This document shows positions 43,269 through 55,032 of a stretch of DNA of 64,000 nt, piece after piece. The DNA is from JAFECT01 sp036501825 (GTDB lineage Bacteria > Pseudomonadota > Alphaproteobacteria > Caulobacterales > Caulobacteraceae): the NCBI GenBank assembly GCA_036501825.1, contig DASXZP010000026.1, positions 496,001-560,000 on the forward strand, written 5' to 3'. Position 1 is the first letter of the stretch. Each line of letters begins with the position of its first letter. The notes below the pieces were generated by a model. The model saw only the letters and a program-made list of their open reading frames with translations, had not been told where the DNA came from and made no database searches. The translations under genes were made by a program, and so were the position numbers.

Positions 43269-44398
43269 ATGAGCAGCGTCTACCTCGACTATAACGCCAC
43301 CGCCCCGATCCGGCCCCAAGCGGCCGAGGCGGTCGCGCGCGCGCTCATGATCGGCGCCAATCCGTCGTCGGTGCACGCGGCCGGGCGCAAGGCGCGGCTG
43401 GTGATGGAAGAGGCGCGCAAGACGGTGGCGCGGTTTGTTCTGGGCGATCCGCAGAGCCTGGTGTTCACCAGCGGCGGCGCCGAGGCCAATGCGCTGGCGA
43501 TCGAGAGCGCGGTTGCGGCCGGTTTCGCGCCACTGATCATCGGCGCCACCGAGCACGACACCGTGGTCGAGACGGCGCGCGCGACCGGTGTACAAGTTTA
43601 TCCCCTGCCTGTGGACGAGCGCGGCGTCGCCGACCTCGACGCCCTGCGCGTGATCCTGGCCGGCCTGTCGGGCCGGCGGCCGTTCGTGGCGCTGATGCTC
43701 GCCAACAACGAGACCGGCGTGGTGCATCCCATTGCCGAGGCCGCGACCCTGGTGCGCGAAGCCGACGGCTGGCTGCACGTGGACGCGGTCCAGGCGGCGG
43801 GCAAGCTTTCCATCGACATGAGCGCCCTGGGCGCGGACACCCTGTCGCTGTCGGCACACAAGCTGGGCGGACCGCAGGGCGTCGGCGGCCTGGCCTGGGG
43901 GCCGCGCGCAATCCTCACGCGGCGCCTGCACGGCGGCGGCCAGGAGCGCGGGCGGCGCGCCGGCACCGAGAACCTTTCCGGCGTGGCCGGCTTTGCGGCG
44001 GCTGTGGACGCGTCTGTGGATAAGCCTGTGAACGAAGACGCCTGCGTCGTGGCGCGCAACGCCGCGGCCGAACGCGTGCAGGCGGCCGGGGCAACCGTGA
44101 TCGGCGAAGACGCGGCGCGCCTGCCCAACACCTTGTGCCTCGCCGTGCCCGACTGGCCGTCTGAGTTGCAGGTCATCGCCCTCGACCTGGAAGGCGTGAT
44201 GGTTTCCGCCGGGGCCGCCTGTTCGTCCGGCAAGGTGAAGCCGTCGCGGGTGCTCGAGGCCATGGGTCTGCAAGCGCTGGCGCCCGGCGCGCTCCGCGCT
44301 TCCGGCGGCTGGGCGACCACGCCTGCGGACTGGGACCGGTTCGCCGAGGTCTGGACCTCAGCCTACGCACGCCACACGGCGCGCAAAGCGAGCGCCGC

Positions 44399-44402
<4 letters not shown>
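43269..44402 (+). CDS. Cysteine desulfurase, NifS/IscS-like
   Basis: 377 residues. PLP enzyme removing sulfur from cysteine as a persulfide for Fe-S assembly: YLDYNATAPIRP start, EHDTVVE, PLP lysine in SAHKLGG (about 198) and active-site Cys in GAACSSGK (about 318) on the loop typical of group I enzymes. The suf operon also has a group II SufS (48353-49570). Two desulfurases in one suf operon are usual in alphaproteobacteria. The stop overlaps the sufB start (ATGA). Confidence 0.95.
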
Positions 44403-45880
<1,478 letters not shown>

Positions 45881-45894
45881 TGTCCTTTTATTCT

Positions 45895-46017
45895 CCGCTC
45901 ATCCCGGCGAATGCCGGGACCCAGATCGAATGGCTCCGTAGGTCAGGGATTAGTGAGGGTCAAACTCTACGCTCAGCGCCTTATGATCTGGGTCCCGGCA
46001 TTCGCCGGGATGAGCGG
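45895..46017. repeat. Inverted-repeat element between sufB and the VOC gene
   Basis: Perfect 32-bp arms at 45895-45926 and 45986-46017, starting CCGCTCATCCCGGCGAATGC, around a 59-bp loop. Each arm also contains its own short palindrome (CCCGGC-GAAT-GCCGGG). GGAGGG at 46016-46021, overlapping the outer end, serves as ribosome site for the next gene. Confidence 0.93.
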
Positions 46018-46028
46018 GAGGGTTAGGG

Positions 46029-46406
46029 ATGCTCTCCGCCATCGATCACGTCCAGATCGCGATCCCCGTCGGCGCCGAAGATGCAGCGCGTCCTTTCTAT
46101 CGCGATGTGCTCGGCCTTACCGAAACGCCCAAGCCCGCGGACATGGCTGCGCGCGGCGGGATCTGGTTCGAGCATGGCCCGGTACACGTCCATCTCGGCG
46201 TCGAGAAGGACTTCCGCGCCAACGTAAAGGCGCATGTGGCGTTCCGCGTCGACGACGTGCCGGGTCTAATCGCGCGCGCAACCGCCGCCGGTTTCAAAGC
46301 CTCCGACGAACCGCTGCTCGATGGCTACGACCAACGCGCCTTCCTCTACGATCCCTTCGGCAACCGGCTCGAATTTCTGCGGCCGATACAACACAAGGCC
46401 GCCTGA
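46029..46406 (+). CDS. VOC (glyoxalase/bleomycin-resistance) family protein
   Basis: 125 residues, a single VOC-fold unit pair: IDHVQIAIPVGAEDAARPFYRDVLGL, IWFEHGPVHVHLG, HVAFRVDDVPGLIARATAAGF and DPFGNRLEFLRP. Metal-ligand positions (H in DHV/VHLG, E in LEF) are present. Substrate unknown. It sits between sufB and sufC behind a palindromic repeat and its stop directly abuts the sufC start, so it is transcribed with suf. It looks like an insertion into the operon rather than an Fe-S gene. Confidence 0.88.
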   Translation: MLSAIDHVQIAIPVGAEDAARPFYRDVLGLTETPKPADMAARGGIWFEHGPVHVHLGVEKDFRANVKAHVAFRVDDVPGLIARATAAGFKASDEPLLDGYDQRAFLYDPFGNRLEFLRPIQHKAA

Positions 46407-47152
<746 letters not shown>

Positions 47153-47156
<4 letters not shown>

Positions 47157-48196
47157 ACGACTACCCCGCCATAGACCTGCGTAACGCGGACACCTTCCCG
47201 ACCCGTCGGGTCGAGGACTGGAAGTGGACCGACCTGCGCCGCTACCTGCGCGAGGCGCCAGCGCCGTCGCCGGTCGTGGCCATTGAGCCGGGCGGCCCGT
47301 TCGCCTTTGCCGGCGGCGAGGAGATCGCTTTCGCCAATGGCCGCACCGCCACCGGGTCGCCGTCGGTTCGTCACGTCGTGAGCGGGGAGCAGAGCCTGCG
47401 CCTCCGGTTCATCTCCAAGGCGTCGCATACGGGCCATCAGGCTGAGATCGAGATCGTGGTCGAACCCGGTGCGTCGCTCCTGCTGCTCGAGAGCAACGAG
47501 GGCGAGGGCGAGGCCTATGTCGCGAACGCGGTCGTGCGCCTGCACCTCGGTGACGGCGCCCGCGTGACGCGGATCGTCCGTGTCTGCGACAGCGCCGATG
47601 CGATCGGCCTGACCCGCAGCGACGTGACCCTGTCGGCCAACGCCCGGTTTGACCAGTCGGTCCTGCTGTCCGGCGCCAAGCTGCAGCGTCATGAAACGCA
47701 CGTCGCGCATCCCGGCCGCGGAGCCGCCGTCCGCCTCGACGGCGTCTATGTCATCGGCGGCGAACGGCACTCGGACCTGACCACCGTGGTCGAGCACCAG
47801 GGAACCGACGGGGAAACGCAGCAACTGACCAAGGGTGTGGCCTCGGGTAAGGCGCGTGGCGTGTTTCAGGGGCGCATCGTCGTCAACCACGGCGCCGATC
47901 GCACCGACGCTCGCATGGGCCACCATGCGCTGATCCTATCCGACCGCGCGGAGATCGACGCCAAGCCTGAGCTGGAAATCTACGCCGACGACGTGGCCTG
48001 CGCCCACGGCAACTCAATCGGCGCACTGGACGAGAACGCCCTGTTCTACGCCATGTCCCGCGGCCTGCCCGAACCGGACGCTCGCGCCTTGCTGACCGAA
48101 GCGTTCCTCGGCGAGGTCATCGACCGCATCGAACGCGAGGACGTTCGCGAGTTCGCGCGCGCCTGGCTGGCGCAACAGTTGGGGGCGCTCGCATGA
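47153..48196 (+). CDS. sufD: Fe-S cluster assembly protein SufD
   Basis: 347 residues; partner scaffold of SufB. Recognised by RRVEDWKWTDLRRYL near the start, HPGRGAAVRLDGVYV, RGVFQGRIVVNHGADRTDARMGHHALILSDRAEIDAKPELEIYADDVACAHG with the conserved Cys/His for cluster building, and FYAMSRGLPEPDARALL. Starts at GTG overlapping the sufC stop. Followed after 11 bp by the second inverted repeat of the operon. Confidence 0.96.
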
Positions 48197-48207
48197 CCCC
48201 TCTCTAT

Positions 48208-48335
48208 CCGCTCATCCCCGCGCAAGCGGGGACCCAGGCTTTTTTGAACGGCCCTGAGGGTGTGCTCGAAAGCTACCGAAACATCGCTGCGGGCAGGGAA
48301 AAAGCCTGGGTCCCCGCTTGCGCGGGGATGAGCGG
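48208..48335. repeat. Inverted-repeat element between sufD and sufS
   Basis: Perfect 37-bp arms at 48208-48244 and 48299-48335 (beginning CCGCTCATCCCCGCGCAAGC) around a 54-bp loop; same family as 45895-46017. Imperfect pairing extends outward, CCCCTC (48197-48202) against GAGGGG (48341-48346), and the latter is the ribosome site of sufS. Confidence 0.93.
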
Positions 48336-48352
48336 AGATAGAGGGGCAAGCT

Positions 48353-49570
48353 GTGGCGTTTGATCCTTATTCCGCCCGCGCGCAGTTTCCGATCTTCGAA
48401 CGGAAGATCAACGGCCATCCGCTGGTCTACCTCGACTCCGCCGCCTCGGCGCAGAAGCCCAAGGCGGTGATCGACGCGATCGCTCAGCGCATGGCGACCT
48501 CCTACGCCAACGTCCACCGCGGCCTGCACACCCTAGCCAACGAGACCACCGAGGCCTACGAGGCCGCGCGCAAGACGGTTGCGCGCTACCTGAATGCGGC
48601 GAGCGTCGAAGAGATCGTGTTTACCAAGGGCGGCACCGAGGCGATCAACCTGATCGCCGCGACGCTGGGCCGGTCCTTCGCCGCCGGCGACGAGATCGTG
48701 CTCACGGAGATGGAGCACCACTCCAACATCGTCCCGTGGCATTTCCTGCGTGAGCGACAAGGCGTGGTGCTGAAGTTCGCGCCGGTGCTCGACGACGGGT
48801 CCCTCGACCTCGAAGGCCTGCGCGCCCTGATCGGACCGAAGACGCGTCTGGTTGCGCTCACCCACATGTCGAACGTGCTGGGCACGATCAACCCGATCAG
48901 AGCCGTTGTTGAGGCGGCGCACGCAGCGGGCGCCCTGGTGCTGATCGACGGCTGCCAGGGCGCGGTGCATGCGGCGCCCGACGTGCAGGACCTCGACTGT
49001 GACTTCTACGTCTTCACCGGCCACAAGCTCTACGGCCCGACCGGCATCGGCGTCCTCTACGGCAAGGCCGAGCGGCTCGCGGCCCTGCCGCCTTACCAGG
49101 GCGGCGGCGAGATGATCGAGCAGGTGACCTGCGATCTGGTCACCTATGCCGAGCCGCCCATGCGGTTCGAGGCCGGCACGCCGCCGATCCTGGAAGCCAT
49201 CGGCCTGGGCGCCGCCATCGAGTGGCTGGCCCAGTTCGACCGCGACGCCGTCCACGCCCACGAGCGCGCCCTCTACCGGCGGGTGGTCGACGAGATCAAC
49301 GGGGCCAACTGGTTTCGCGTCATCGGCGACGCCCCCGGCAAGGGGGCGATCCTGACCTTCACGGTGGAGGGCGCCCACGCTCACGACGTGGCCCAGATCC
49401 TCGACCGCTACGGCATTGCCGTCCGCGCCGGCCAGCACTGCGCCGAGCCTTTAATGCGACGCTTTAACGTGACATCCACCGCACGGGCGTCATTCGCCCT
49501 ATATAATACCGAAGAGGACGCCGACGCCCTGGTCGCCGGCCTCCACAAGGTCCGGAGCTTTTTCGGCTGA
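48353..49570 (+). CDS. sufS: Group II cysteine desulfurase SufS
   Basis: 405 residues. PLP lysine in FTGHKLYGPTG (about 225) and active Cys in RAGQHCAEPL (about 363), with ANVHRGLHTLANE and EMEHHSN, typical of SufS/CsdA. It supplies sulfur to SufBCD, usually via SufE or SufU; neither is in the window. GTG start at 48353 follows GAGGGG, which can pair with the far side of the palindromic repeat. The stop overlaps the sufT start by one base. Confidence 0.97.
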   Translation: MAFDPYSARAQFPIFERKINGHPLVYLDSAASAQKPKAVIDAIAQRMATSYANVHRGLHTLANETTEAYEAARKTVARYLNAASVEEIVFTKGGTEAINLIAATLGRSFAAGDEIVLTEMEHHSNIVPWHFLRERQGVVLKFAPVLDDGSLDLEGLRALIGPKTRLVALTHMSNVLGTINPIRAVVEAAHAAGALVLIDGCQGAVHAAPDVQDLDCDFYVFTGHKLYGPTGIGVLYGKAERLAALPPYQGGGEMIEQVTCDLVTYAEPPMRFEAGTPPILEAIGLGAAIEWLAQFDRDAVHAHERALYRRVVDEINGANWFRVIGDAPGKGAILTFTVEGAHAHDVAQILDRYGIAVRAGQHCAEPLMRRFNVTSTARASFALYNTEEDADALVAGLHKVRSFFG

Positions 49571-49962
49571 TGAACGCCCGTGTAGACCCCGCTGAGACCG
49601 ACCACGCGCCTTCCGAGGCGGCGCCGGCGGCTGCCCACACCCTGCCGCAGGCGGAGCTGGACGCCCTGACCGACAAGCTGATCGAGGCGTTCAAGACCGT
49701 GTTCGACCCGGAAATCCCGGTCGACATCTATGAGCTCGGCCTGATCTACAAGGTCGACGTCAACGACGAGCGCGACGTGATCGTCGAGATGACCCTCACC
49801 GCGCCGGGTTGTCCCGTGGCGGGCGAGATGCCGGGCTGGGTGAAGGACGCGGTGGAAGCCGTCGAAGGCGTCCATTCCTGCACGGTGAATTTGGTATTTG
49901 AACCGCCTTGGGATCCGTCGCGGATGAGCGACGAAGCCAAGCTGCAACTGAACATGTTCTGA
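49570..49962 (+). CDS. sufT: SufT-like DUF59/MIP18 Fe-S assembly factor
   Basis: 130 residues. A disordered N-terminus (about 1-30) is followed by a DUF59 domain: VFDPEIPVDIYELGLIYKVDV, EMTLTAPGCPVAGEMPGWV and VNLVFEPPWDPSRMSDEAKLQLNMF. The Cys in PGCP is the conserved DUF59 thiol. SufT-type proteins help maturation of Fe-S enzymes and are a regular member of suf operons in this class. Confidence 0.95.
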   Translation: MNARVDPAETDHAPSEAAPAAAHTLPQAELDALTDKLIEAFKTVFDPEIPVDIYELGLIYKVDVNDERDVIVEMTLTAPGCPVAGEMPGWVKDAVEAVEGVHSCTVNLVFEPPWDPSRMSDEAKLQLNMF

Positions 49963-49964
49963 CC

Positions 49965-50354
49965 ATGGATATTCAAGCCACGCCGCGCACCCGCCGTCCC
50001 CGCCCCAAGGTCGTGACCCTCACCGACCGCGCCGCCGATCGCGTGCGCGAGATCATGGCGCGCGCGGAAAAGCCCTACGCCGGCCTGCGCGTCGGCGTGA
50101 AGAACGGCGGCTGCGCGGGTCAGGAATACCAGCTCGAATACGCCGCCGCCGCCAACCCGCTCGACGAAGTGGTCGAGGACAAGGGCGTCACCATCCTGAT
50201 CGACCCCAAGGCCGTGCTGTTCCTGATCGGCACCGAGATCGACTACGAGACGACCCAGCTCGCGTCGAAGTTCGTGTTCCGAAACCCCAACGAAACCGAC
50301 GCCTGCGGCTGCGGCGAGAGCGTGACGATCACGCCGGCGAACGCGACGGACTAG
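49965..50354 (+). CDS. sufA: A-type Fe-S carrier (SufA/ErpA family)
   Basis: 129 residues. Three conserved cysteines, NGGC (about 50) and CGCG (about 114 and 116), bind or transfer clusters. ATG at 49965, two bases after the sufT stop, gives MDIQATPRTRRPRPK before the family domain. Last gene of the operon; its 3' end overlaps the convergent sensor gene by 26 nt. Confidence 0.95.
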   Translation: MDIQATPRTRRPRPKVVTLTDRAADRVREIMARAEKPYAGLRVGVKNGGCAGQEYQLEYAAAANPLDEVVEDKGVTILIDPKAVLFLIGTEIDYETTQLASKFVFRNPNETDACGCGESVTITPANATD

Positions 50355-52152
50355 CCGTCTCCGGCTTCAGCAAGCGCTCGAGCACGGCATTGGCGGTCTG
50401 CAGTTCGCCGCGTTCCTTCTCCAGCGTTTCGACCCTCAGCGCATAGAGGTCCAGTCCGACCTGGCGCGTACCCCAGGCAATCAGCTCGATTTCGTCCGGC
50501 CGGTAATTCAGCCCCGAGGGTTTCGGACCCAGGATAATCACGCCGGTCACCGTATTCCGCGTGACCATGGGGACGACGAGGCAACCGGCCAAGAGGCCGC
50601 CCTGCGCCTGTGCCGCCTTCAGGTCGCTGCGCGCGCTGAGCAAGCCGGGGACATTTGGGTCAAGGCGCTTGTCCAGGCCGTCGATCGCTCCAGCGATGCG
50701 GGCGAAGCTGGTCGCGCCGGCCAGGTAGACGGCGGTCTCAGCGCCTTCGACATAGTCCGATGTGGCGCCGACAACCACGCGGATCAGGGCCGAACTGTCG
50801 GTGACGAAGGCGGCTTCGCGCACGAAGCGCCGGTAGGCGGCTTCCGCTTGCTGCCAGCGATGGAAGAACACACGCTCGACGCCATGCTCCACAAAATCGC
50901 GCACGCGATGGAAGGTCAGATAGATGCAGACTGCGATCAGGGCGTCGACCACGACGTTTTTCTCGCGGCCCGCGATCGGGATGAAATGATCGACAGCCCA
51001 TTCGACCACGCCGAAGGCGGCCAACAGGATGGCGCTGACCAGGCCGTAGACCAAGGTGCGGTTTACCGCGAAGCCGAGGTCGAACACCTTCTGCTTCAGG
51101 ATCGCATAGGTCAGAAGCGCCGGCGCTGCGACGCCGGCCAGCAGGGCGTTGACGAAGATCAGCACCTGACTCTTGAACTGCGCGTCGAACGAGAACAGCG
51201 AGTCATAGACCTGCGCGAGACAGATCAGGCCGACGGCCACGAACATCAGGGCGTAACGCTGCTGGATGACGGCGGCGCTCTTGCGCCAGCCGACGGCGAG
51301 ATAGATCAATGAGAGGCCAAGGCCGAGGATCACGACGGCCAGTTGAACGGTCTGCCCGTCGCCGAACACAGGCAGGGATCGGACAGCCATGTAGCAGTAG
51401 AACGTGAGCGCCATCACCACGACTTCGGCCGCAAGGAACAGCCAGATTGCGAGACGGTGCGGCCACCGGAGCGGGCCCACATGGTCGCGATAGAAACCGA
51501 GGGCGAAGGCGAAGAAGAGTCCCGGAATCATCGCATAGGCGGTGAAGTTGGGAACCAGGAAAAGCAGGAAGACGTCCGGCGCGCTCATGGTCGCCGGCGG
51601 CATGATGTTGGTCCCGCCGTAACAGACGAGCGCCAGGCCCAGCAGCAGGGTCGTGGTGTTGCGACTGCGCCAGAAAATGAACGCGCCGAACAACGAGGCG
51701 AGCGCATTGGCGGTGAAGGCGTAGAACAGCGACCCCCAATCGGTCTGGCCGGCGGAGCGCGGTTGAACGATCGCGACGTGGTGGCTCAGTCGCCCGGCGT
51801 GTCGGACCGTGAATCCTTCCCGTTCGCCGACATTGAGCGCGCGGCGATAGTCGTAGGTCCGATCATAGCGCACCCGATCCCCGGCGACGACGCCGGCCCT
51901 GGCCATGGGTGTGTCGGGTTTCACCTTCTCGACCAGGACAAAGCCCTCGTCGAAGCGGCCAGTGGAGTCCACAGCCGCGCCCAGGGTTCCGGAACCGGGC
52001 AAGAGATGCATGCGCGTCGAGAGGTCGACGGCGTTCTGACCGATCACATAGGCGGCAAAGATCAGGCAGAGCACGCGAAGCAGACCGAAGATCCGGTTCT
52101 GCCGCAGCCTGTCGCCGCCGACGCCCTGTTCGTTTGCCGACTCTGTCCGCAT
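50329..52152 (-). CDS. Membrane sensor protein with PDZ-like, multi-TM and GAF regions, no output domain
   Basis: 607 residues. N-terminal TM helix, a PDZ-like loop (VEKVKPDTPMARAGVVAGDRV, about 70-95), about eight more TM helices (about 140-400) of the kind seen in 7TM sensor kinases (LVYGLVSAILLAAFGVVEWAVDHFIP), then a GAF-like domain (about 440-570) and a short coiled coil. In related architectures a histidine kinase or GGDEF follows; here the protein stops at the coiled coil. No frameshift is evident at the end, so it may signal through a partner. Overlaps sufA tail-to-tail. Confidence 0.75.
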   Translation of the reverse strand: MRTESANEQGVGGDRLRQNRIFGLLRVLCLIFAAYVIGQNAVDLSTRMHLLPGSGTLGAAVDSTGRFDEGFVLVEKVKPDTPMARAGVVAGDRVRYDRTYDYRRALNVGEREGFTVRHAGRLSHHVAIVQPRSAGQTDWGSLFYAFTANALASLFGAFIFWRSRNTTTLLLGLALVCYGGTNIMPPATMSAPDVFLLFLVPNFTAYAMIPGLFFAFALGFYRDHVGPLRWPHRLAIWLFLAAEVVVMALTFYCYMAVRSLPVFGDGQTVQLAVVILGLGLSLIYLAVGWRKSAAVIQQRYALMFVAVGLICLAQVYDSLFSFDAQFKSQVLIFVNALLAGVAAPALLTYAILKQKVFDLGFAVNRTLVYGLVSAILLAAFGVVEWAVDHFIPIAGREKNVVVDALIAVCIYLTFHRVRDFVEHGVERVFFHRWQQAEAAYRRFVREAAFVTDSSALIRVVVGATSDYVEGAETAVYLAGATSFARIAGAIDGLDKRLDPNVPGLLSARSDLKAAQAQGGLLAGCLVVPMVTRNTVTGVIILGPKPSGLNYRPDEIELIAWGTRQVGLDLYALRVETLEKERGELQTANAVLERLLKPETASPSRSPA

Positions 52153-52261
52153 AGCGCCCCCGCCCGCGATATTAGCGGCGCCGGTTCCGCAAATTCAAAT
52201 GGCCCGGCCGCCGCCCCGGACGGGGCGTTCGCAGCATCGGACTTGCCATGATCTCATTGAT

Positions 52262-52278
52262 TGCTAAGTCTATTAGCA
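52262..52278. promoter_or_regulatory. Palindrome TGCTAA-N5-TTAGCA upstream of the Tat-secreted protein gene
   Basis: Perfect six-base arms (52262-52267 and 52273-52278), 19 bp before the start codon and just upstream of the ribosome site GAGGGGAG. It could be a repressor operator or a small RNA hairpin; there is no direct evidence. Confidence 0.35.
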
Positions 52279-52296
52279 GATGAGGGGAGAACCACC

Positions 52297-52950
52297 TTGA
52301 CCCGATCCATCCATGAAACCTCCCGCCGCGGGGCCCTGGCGGCTGCGTTCGGCGTCCTTGGCGGCGCCGCGCTCGCGGGATCGGCGCGCGCGCAACAGGT
52401 CTCGACAACGCCCAACGCGTGCAACGTCACCGGCTTCACCATCAGTCCGCCGGTGAAGGCGCTGATCGACGCCGCCGGCGTAAGCGGCGATGCGCACGAC
52501 TGGGACTATCTGATGGGCGAGTGGTCGTCGGTGCAGCGGCGTATGAAGAAGCGCTGGACGTCGAACCCGGAGTGGGAGGCGTTCCCGGCGCGCACCGTCT
52601 ATCAAAAGTTCTACGACGGCGCGATGAACGTCGATGAGACGGACTTCCCGACCAAGGGCTGGGGCGGACTGACGCTGCGGACCCTGTCGCCCGCAACGAA
52701 GCTGTGGTCGGTCTACTGGGTCTCGACGCACAACCCCACGCTCACCGCACCCATGGTCGGCGGCTACAAGGACGATCGCGCGACGTTTTACGGCGACGAC
52801 ACCGACGACGGCGTTCCGATCATCGCGCGGGTGTACCGGATCAAGGCGCGGCCCGATACCGAACGCTGGGAGCAGGCGTTTTCCAAAGACGGCGGCAAGA
52901 CCTGGGAGACCAACTGGACCGCCGACTTCTCCCGCGTGAAGCGCGCCTAA
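52297..52950 (+). CDS. Tat-exported DUF1579-like protein
   Basis: 217 residues. Twin-arginine signal (TSRRGALAAAFGVLGGAALAGSARA) then a small beta-barrel-like domain with WDYLMGEWSSVQRRMKKRW and WSVYWVSTHNP, similar to DUF1579-type lipocalin-like proteins. TTG at 52297 is chosen for its ribosome site (GAGGGGAG) and because it starts the Tat signal; the upstream in-frame TTG at 52261 has none. The stop overlaps the convergent gene's stop. Function unknown. Confidence 0.75.
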   Translation: MTRSIHETSRRGALAAAFGVLGGAALAGSARAQQVSTTPNACNVTGFTISPPVKALIDAAGVSGDAHDWDYLMGEWSSVQRRMKKRWTSNPEWEAFPARTVYQKFYDGAMNVDETDFPTKGWGGLTLRTLSPATKLWSVYWVSTHNPTLTAPMVGGYKDDRATFYGDDTDDGVPIIARVYRIKARPDTERWEQAFSKDGGKTWETNWTADFSRVKRA

Positions 52951-54107
52951 GGCACGATCACCGCGGGCTTCACCTCGACGTCACGCTCGGCGCTGCCGCG
53001 GCGCAGGTGGAAGCGGAGCGCCGCCTGTTTCAGCGCAATGGAGCCTGGTTCGACGGTGTCGGCGGCTGCCCCGTCGATGGTTTCGATCTCGTCGCCCGCC
53101 TTCAGGCCCGAAGCCGCCGCGCCGCCGCCCGGTTGGATCGCGATGATCCGCATCGAGCCGTGATCGCCGGGTTCGGTGACCATGCCCATGCGCACCATCG
53201 GCGGCGGGGCCGGGATCACGGGATCGGCGCGCGCAAAGCGCACCAGCCGGTCCTTCTGATCGAGGGTAAGCACGAACTTCGACAATAACGGCGGTCCCAT
53301 CATCACCCCGAAGTTCGGGAAACGGAGCTCCAGCGGGAACGACGCCACCATCGGCTGTTTGAAGGTGTAGCCGCCGAACGCGAGGTCGCCGGCGAGCCGC
53401 GCCGTCGTCACCTCGACTTCGCCGATAGCAGGCCCGTGCGCGGAGCCTGTGGCGACCGGCTTGGCGGTGAAGGCGACCTTGCGCGCAAGTTCGGGCGCCA
53501 TGGCGAAGCCGTCGCCCGACTGGGTGTCGATGAAGCCGGTGAAGCTTTCACCGCCGACGTTGATCGGCACGCCCCACAGCGGTCCCACTGCGGTGAGCGC
53601 CAGCACATCGCGCCCGTTGGCGGCGGGCAGGGCGCCCTTCTCGAGCTTCACCTGACGGTTTGGAAAGTCGACGGTCAGCAACAGGTCGGCGAACGCCGGT
53701 AGGCCGAGCTGGCCGTCCGAACCGCCGGGCGCATGCGCCATGACGTCCGCGCGCAGGGCGCCGAACGTGGTGGTTCCCAGCGTCAGGCCGTCGATGACGA
53801 CGTCGCCGTCGCGGCCCGGCCTCAGGTGAAGGTCTCTCGCGACCTTGGCGGAGACGGTGTTGAACCAGGCCCCGGTCTCGATCTGAAAGTGGTAGACGTG
53901 GCCCTTGATCGACACCTCGACCGTGGGGTGACTGCTCGCCAGCAGTAACGGCGCGACCGTCCCGCCGTCGGGCACGCTCACCGACGCGGGCGTCTGGCGC
54001 GCATACAGCTCAGCTTCGTGATCGCCGGCAAAGGCCGAGCTGGCGGCGATGGCTGTAAGGCACACAGCCGTCGCAAGGCCCAAGACGAACCGGGTCGAAA
54101 AACGCAT
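52947..54107 (-). CDS. Retropepsin-like aspartyl protease family protein with PDZ domain
   Basis: 386 residues: signal peptide ending SAFAG, two retropepsin-like beta lobes (about 45-290) and a C-terminal PDZ domain (IIAIQPGGGAAASGLKAGDEIETIDG). The first active-site position reads IETGAW (ETGA at about 77-80) instead of DTGA, and the second reads FIDTQSG. The Asp-to-Glu change makes proteolysis uncertain; a periplasmic binding or chaperone role is possible. Start at 54107 begins the signal peptide. Confidence 0.8.
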   Translation of the reverse strand: MRFSTRFVLGLATAVCLTAIAASSAFAGDHEAELYARQTPASVSVPDGGTVAPLLLASSHPTVEVSIKGHVYHFQIETGAWFNTVSAKVARDLHLRPGRDGDVVIDGLTLGTTTFGALRADVMAHAPGGSDGQLGLPAFADLLLTVDFPNRQVKLEKGALPAANGRDVLALTAVGPLWGVPINVGGESFTGFIDTQSGDGFAMAPELARKVAFTAKPVATGSAHGPAIGEVEVTTARLAGDLAFGGYTFKQPMVASFPLELRFPNFGVMMGPPLLSKFVLTLDQKDRLVRFARADPVIPAPPPMVRMGMVTEPGDHGSMRIIAIQPGGGAAASGLKAGDEIETIDGAAADTVEPGSIALKQAALRFHLRRGSAERDVEVKPAVIVP

Positions 54108-54205
54108 GACGCCCCCGTGAGGCACTGGCACTGCGCCGATATTGGAGAATTCCGAAGCCTTTGACAGGTGACGGAATGTCCCGTCCGGCTTGGCCGCGCC
54201 TACCG

Positions 54206-54988
54206 TCAGGCCTCGGCTTTTTCGCGCGCTTTGCGCAGTTCGTCGGGCGCCAGCACCAGCGTCGCATAGACCGGCGGTTGGCCGGTCGCTTCGCCGACAA
54301 GCTCGGCCGTTTTCGTCTCGACCACAGTTTCCAGCCGCTTCAGGAACTCATCCTTGCCAAGGCCGGTCGGGATCGGGTCGAGGAATTCGATGACCGCTGT
54401 ACCCGGGTTCTTTCGGTACGCCTCCTGCGGCCAGAACAGGCCGAGGTTGGTGGCTTGCGGCACCACCGGCATGTCGAAGTCGCGATACATGTGCCAGATG
54501 CCCGCGCGATAGCGGAAGCGTTCGCCGATCTTGGCGAGATTGCCCTCGGGATAGATCAGGATGCGCCGGCCGTCCGCCTTGGCCTGGGCCGCGCTGGCGA
54601 CCAGGGCGCGGCGCGCTTCAGGTCCGCCGCAGTTGTCGACCACGATGGCGCCCAGCTTGCGCAGCACTGTGCCCAACAGCGGGAACCGCTCCAGGTGGTC
54701 GCCGGTGACGAAGGCGAGGTCGTCGAACTGCGAGTAGACGCAGTAGCCGTCGCCCCACGACTGGTGCTTGGCGCCGATGATGAAAGCGCCGTCGGGCAAC
54801 CGGTCGCGCCCGCGCACCTCCAGCTTGATGCCCGCGAAAAGGCGCATCGATTGCACCATGCGGCGCACGTAACGGCCGATGATCCACCGCGTCGACCCGC
54901 GCCCCGGCGCCAGCGCCGCGAAGGCCGCCATCAGGGCGTAGAGGATGCTGAGGGTCCAGTAGGCGAGGGCGAAGGCGAAGCTGCGCAT
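54206..54988 (-). CDS. 1-acyl-sn-glycerol-3-phosphate acyltransferase-like protein (PlsC family)
   Basis: 260 residues. An N-terminal membrane segment (about 5-28), then the PlsC domain with the HX4D motif as HQSWGD (His about 75, Asp about 80), GAIVVDNCGG, and a motif III variant YPEGN (about 146-150) where FPEGTR is usual. It probably acylates lysophosphatidic acid or a related lipid at the inner membrane. The odd motif III leaves substrate open. Confidence 0.9.
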   Translation of the reverse strand: MRSFAFALAYWTLSILYALMAAFAALAPGRGSTRWIIGRYVRRMVQSMRLFAGIKLEVRGRDRLPDGAFIIGAKHQSWGDGYCVYSQFDDLAFVTGDHLERFPLLGTVLRKLGAIVVDNCGGPEARRALVASAAQAKADGRRILIYPEGNLAKIGERFRYRAGIWHMYRDFDMPVVPQATNLGLFWPQEAYRKNPGTAVIEFLDPIPTGLGKDEFLKRLETVVETKTAELVGEATGQPPVYATLVLAPDELRKAREKAEA

Positions 54989-55032
54989 GGGTCCAGCTTG
55001 GCTTTTCGTGGGCCACGGGGCAAGGTCCGGCC

